A stretch of 64,000 bases of DNA from Alkalicoccus daliensis (GTDB lineage Bacteria; Bacillota; Bacilli; Bacillales; Salisediminibacteriaceae), in the NCBI RefSeq assembly GCF_900103955.1, contig NZ_FNIL01000011.1, forward strand, positions 49,966 through 113,965, given 5' to 3'. Shown one piece after another: positions 63,315 through 64,000 of the stretch. Positions within the stretch are counted from its first letter, which is position 1. Each line of letters begins with the position of its first letter. The notes under the pieces are model-generated. The model worked only from the letters and a program-made list of their open reading frames with translations, searched no databases and was not told where the DNA came from. Position numbers and translations under genes: made by a program.

Positions 63315-63656
63315 GGCTGTTGAAAAAGTATTTTTTCTGTATAAGTATGCGCTTTTATGCTTTGCCTTTGAAGGTACGCTTTCCGGAGGGAACTCTCTCA
63401 GCTAACCTGCCTCTGGCAGGTGGATCTTCGAATCGTTCTAAATCCTCCCGGAGTCGACCTTCTACGACTGCAGCTGAGAAAAAAGAGGATTAGATTTTAT
63501 ACAGCGTCTCCAGTACAAGCACAGCTTTTTCTATAAAAACCTATTCTCCATAGCGTCCGGTGGTGACGCCAGTGGGATTGAAGCGCAGTCTGAAGATCCT
63601 TTCTTCTGCCCCAAGGGCAGGAGAAATAGCTGAAGACCAGCCCCACGGCAAGGTAG
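63315..63656 (+). repeat. repeat family B, copy 5, truncated by an insertion sequence
   Basis: It starts GGCTGTTGAAAAAGTA and carries CGCTTTCCGGAGGGAACTCT, CTCAGCTAACCTGCC, GATCTTCGAATCGTTC, GACTGCAGCTGAG, TCCATAGCGTCCGGTGGTGA, GCGCAGTCTGAAGATC, CTTCTGCC/GGCAGGAG and AGCCCCACGGCAAG. It stops there, where copy 3 continues with CTTCCGCCGATAAGC. The break coincides with the IS end at 63657. Confidence 0.85.
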
Positions 63657-64000
63657 TGACCCCTAAAAGTTAGAGTTTTCTTATGAAGCTGATTGGATGG
63701 TTTGATTCCGATATTGGATGGGGCTCAATCCGTCCAATTTTGCTTTTACGCGTTCATGATTATAGTACTCCATGTAGCTCTCCAGTTTTCGTTTCAGTTC
63801 TTCATACGAAACCAGATCTTCTCCGTGATACATCTCCTGTTTGAGAATCCCGAAAAAATTCTCCATCATGGCATTATCTGCGCAGGTTGCTTTTCTGGAC
63901 ATACTTTGAAAGATTCGATGTTTCTTTAAGGTTTTTACCCACTTTTTGTGTTGGTAGTGCCAGCCTTGATCCGAGTGGATCGTTGTCCGGTATCTGGCTT
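63657..64000 (-). mobile_element. IS3-family (IS150-group-like) insertion sequence, one end only
   Basis: The end TGACCCCTAAAAGTTAGAG is typical of IS3-family terminal repeats and lies 24 bp outside the transposase stop. The element continues past the right edge. It is inserted in family B copy 5. The target duplication cannot be seen because the other end is missing. Confidence 0.82.
63681..64000 (-). CDS. IS3-family transposase, C-terminal part (integrase core)
   Basis: The visible C-terminal part of about 106 residues reads through the window edge. HSDQGWHYQH contains the second catalytic Asp, and CADNAMMENFFGILKQE the catalytic Glu, of the DDE/rve domain. YNHERVKAKLDGLSPIQYR is the usual IS150-type ending. 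It would be the orfB product, commonly made by frameshifting from orfA. Shorter starts (for example at 63902) are internal methionines. Confidence 0.92.
   Translation of the reverse strand, partial: ARYRTTIHSDQGWHYQHKKWVKTLKKHRIFQSMSRKATCADNAMMENFFGILKQEMYHGEDLVSYEELKRKLESYMEYYNHERVKAKLDGLSPIQYRNQTIQSAS

Noticed and set aside
63209..63493. Reading frames inside family B repeats (also at 33740-33958 and 62182-62364) that share similar peptides
   Set aside because: The same DNA is open in different frames in different copies and there are no ribosome sites, so the similarity reflects the DNA repeat and not a conserved protein.

Overview
The window reads as chromosomal DNA of a Bacillaceae bacterium, probably from a salt- or alkali-tolerant lineage. 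The evidence is Bacillus-type gene order and family members (FruR-FruK-FruA, YwiC-like, YitJ-type HMT/MTHFR, PpaC, YkoGH/YkoI-like genes), strong AGGAGG-type ribosome sites, Firmicute riboswitches (SAM-I, M-box), CcpA cre sites and unusually acidic extracytoplasmic proteins. The genus is not fixed by the sequence. I saw no tRNA, rRNA, CRISPR or prophage genes.

Layout, left to right. 1-3247: galKET (minus strand), with galT running off the left edge. 3248-3983: non-coding, with a phased TTACTC repeat array and the fru promoter. 3984-7589: fruR-fruK-fruA. 7721-11228: small Pmp3-type protein, acyl-CoA-dehydrogenase-like gene, DUF4242 gene, divergent HxlR regulator and an SDR. 11370-12686: GH10 xylanase with a cell-wall sorting signal, preceded by a cre-like site and two palindromes. 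13031-15556: SsuABC/NitT-type ABC operon. 16169-18062: MFS transporter and YwiC-like protein. 18469-23301: LacI regulator, ThuA-like protein, two Gfo/Idh/MocA oxidoreductases and a sugar epimerase-type TIM barrel, under a perfect cre and an 18-bp palindrome. 23675-27886: TenA, MFS exporter, YdjM-like membrane protein, GNAT. 28159-30294: arsDA. 30993-33707: MgtE under an M-box riboswitch, divergent from a crcB pair. 34202-36858: MurB and a three-gene operon (ATC-hydrolase-like, ABM monooxygenase-like, small helical protein). 36929-41658: two-component system with three PepSY proteins. 42342-46032: RND exporter and TetR. 46228-47787: amino-acid ABC binding protein and permease. 48404-52097: SDR, Mn-dependent pyrophosphatase, class D sortase, VOC dioxygenase. 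52299-60143: metI-metC-yitJ-metH under one SAM-I riboswitch. 60653-62156: DUF4397 wall protein and a second sortase. 62716-63204: ThiW. 63657-end: an IS3-family element cut by the right edge.

Physiologically the window combines sugar catabolism (galactose, fructose, xylan and an unidentified polyol or sugar), complete transsulfuration-to-methionine synthesis with B12-dependent MetH, ion and toxicant handling (Mg, fluoride, arsenic, RND and MFS exporters), thiamine-precursor salvage, and surface display through two sortases with two candidate substrates.

The most unusual content is non-coding. At least five full or nearly full copies of a roughly 340-410 bp hairpin-rich repeat (family B here) lie in the spaces between genes, each starting with GGCTGTT, often directly at a transcription terminator, and several ending with CTCTGAA. 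One copy has been cut by the IS3 element. A second, MITE-like repeat (family A, about 140 bp, ends TAATACTRCTGT) and a third degenerate one (family C) accompany it. The array of six TTACTC cores spaced 19-21 bp upstream of fruR is a separate, unexplained structure.
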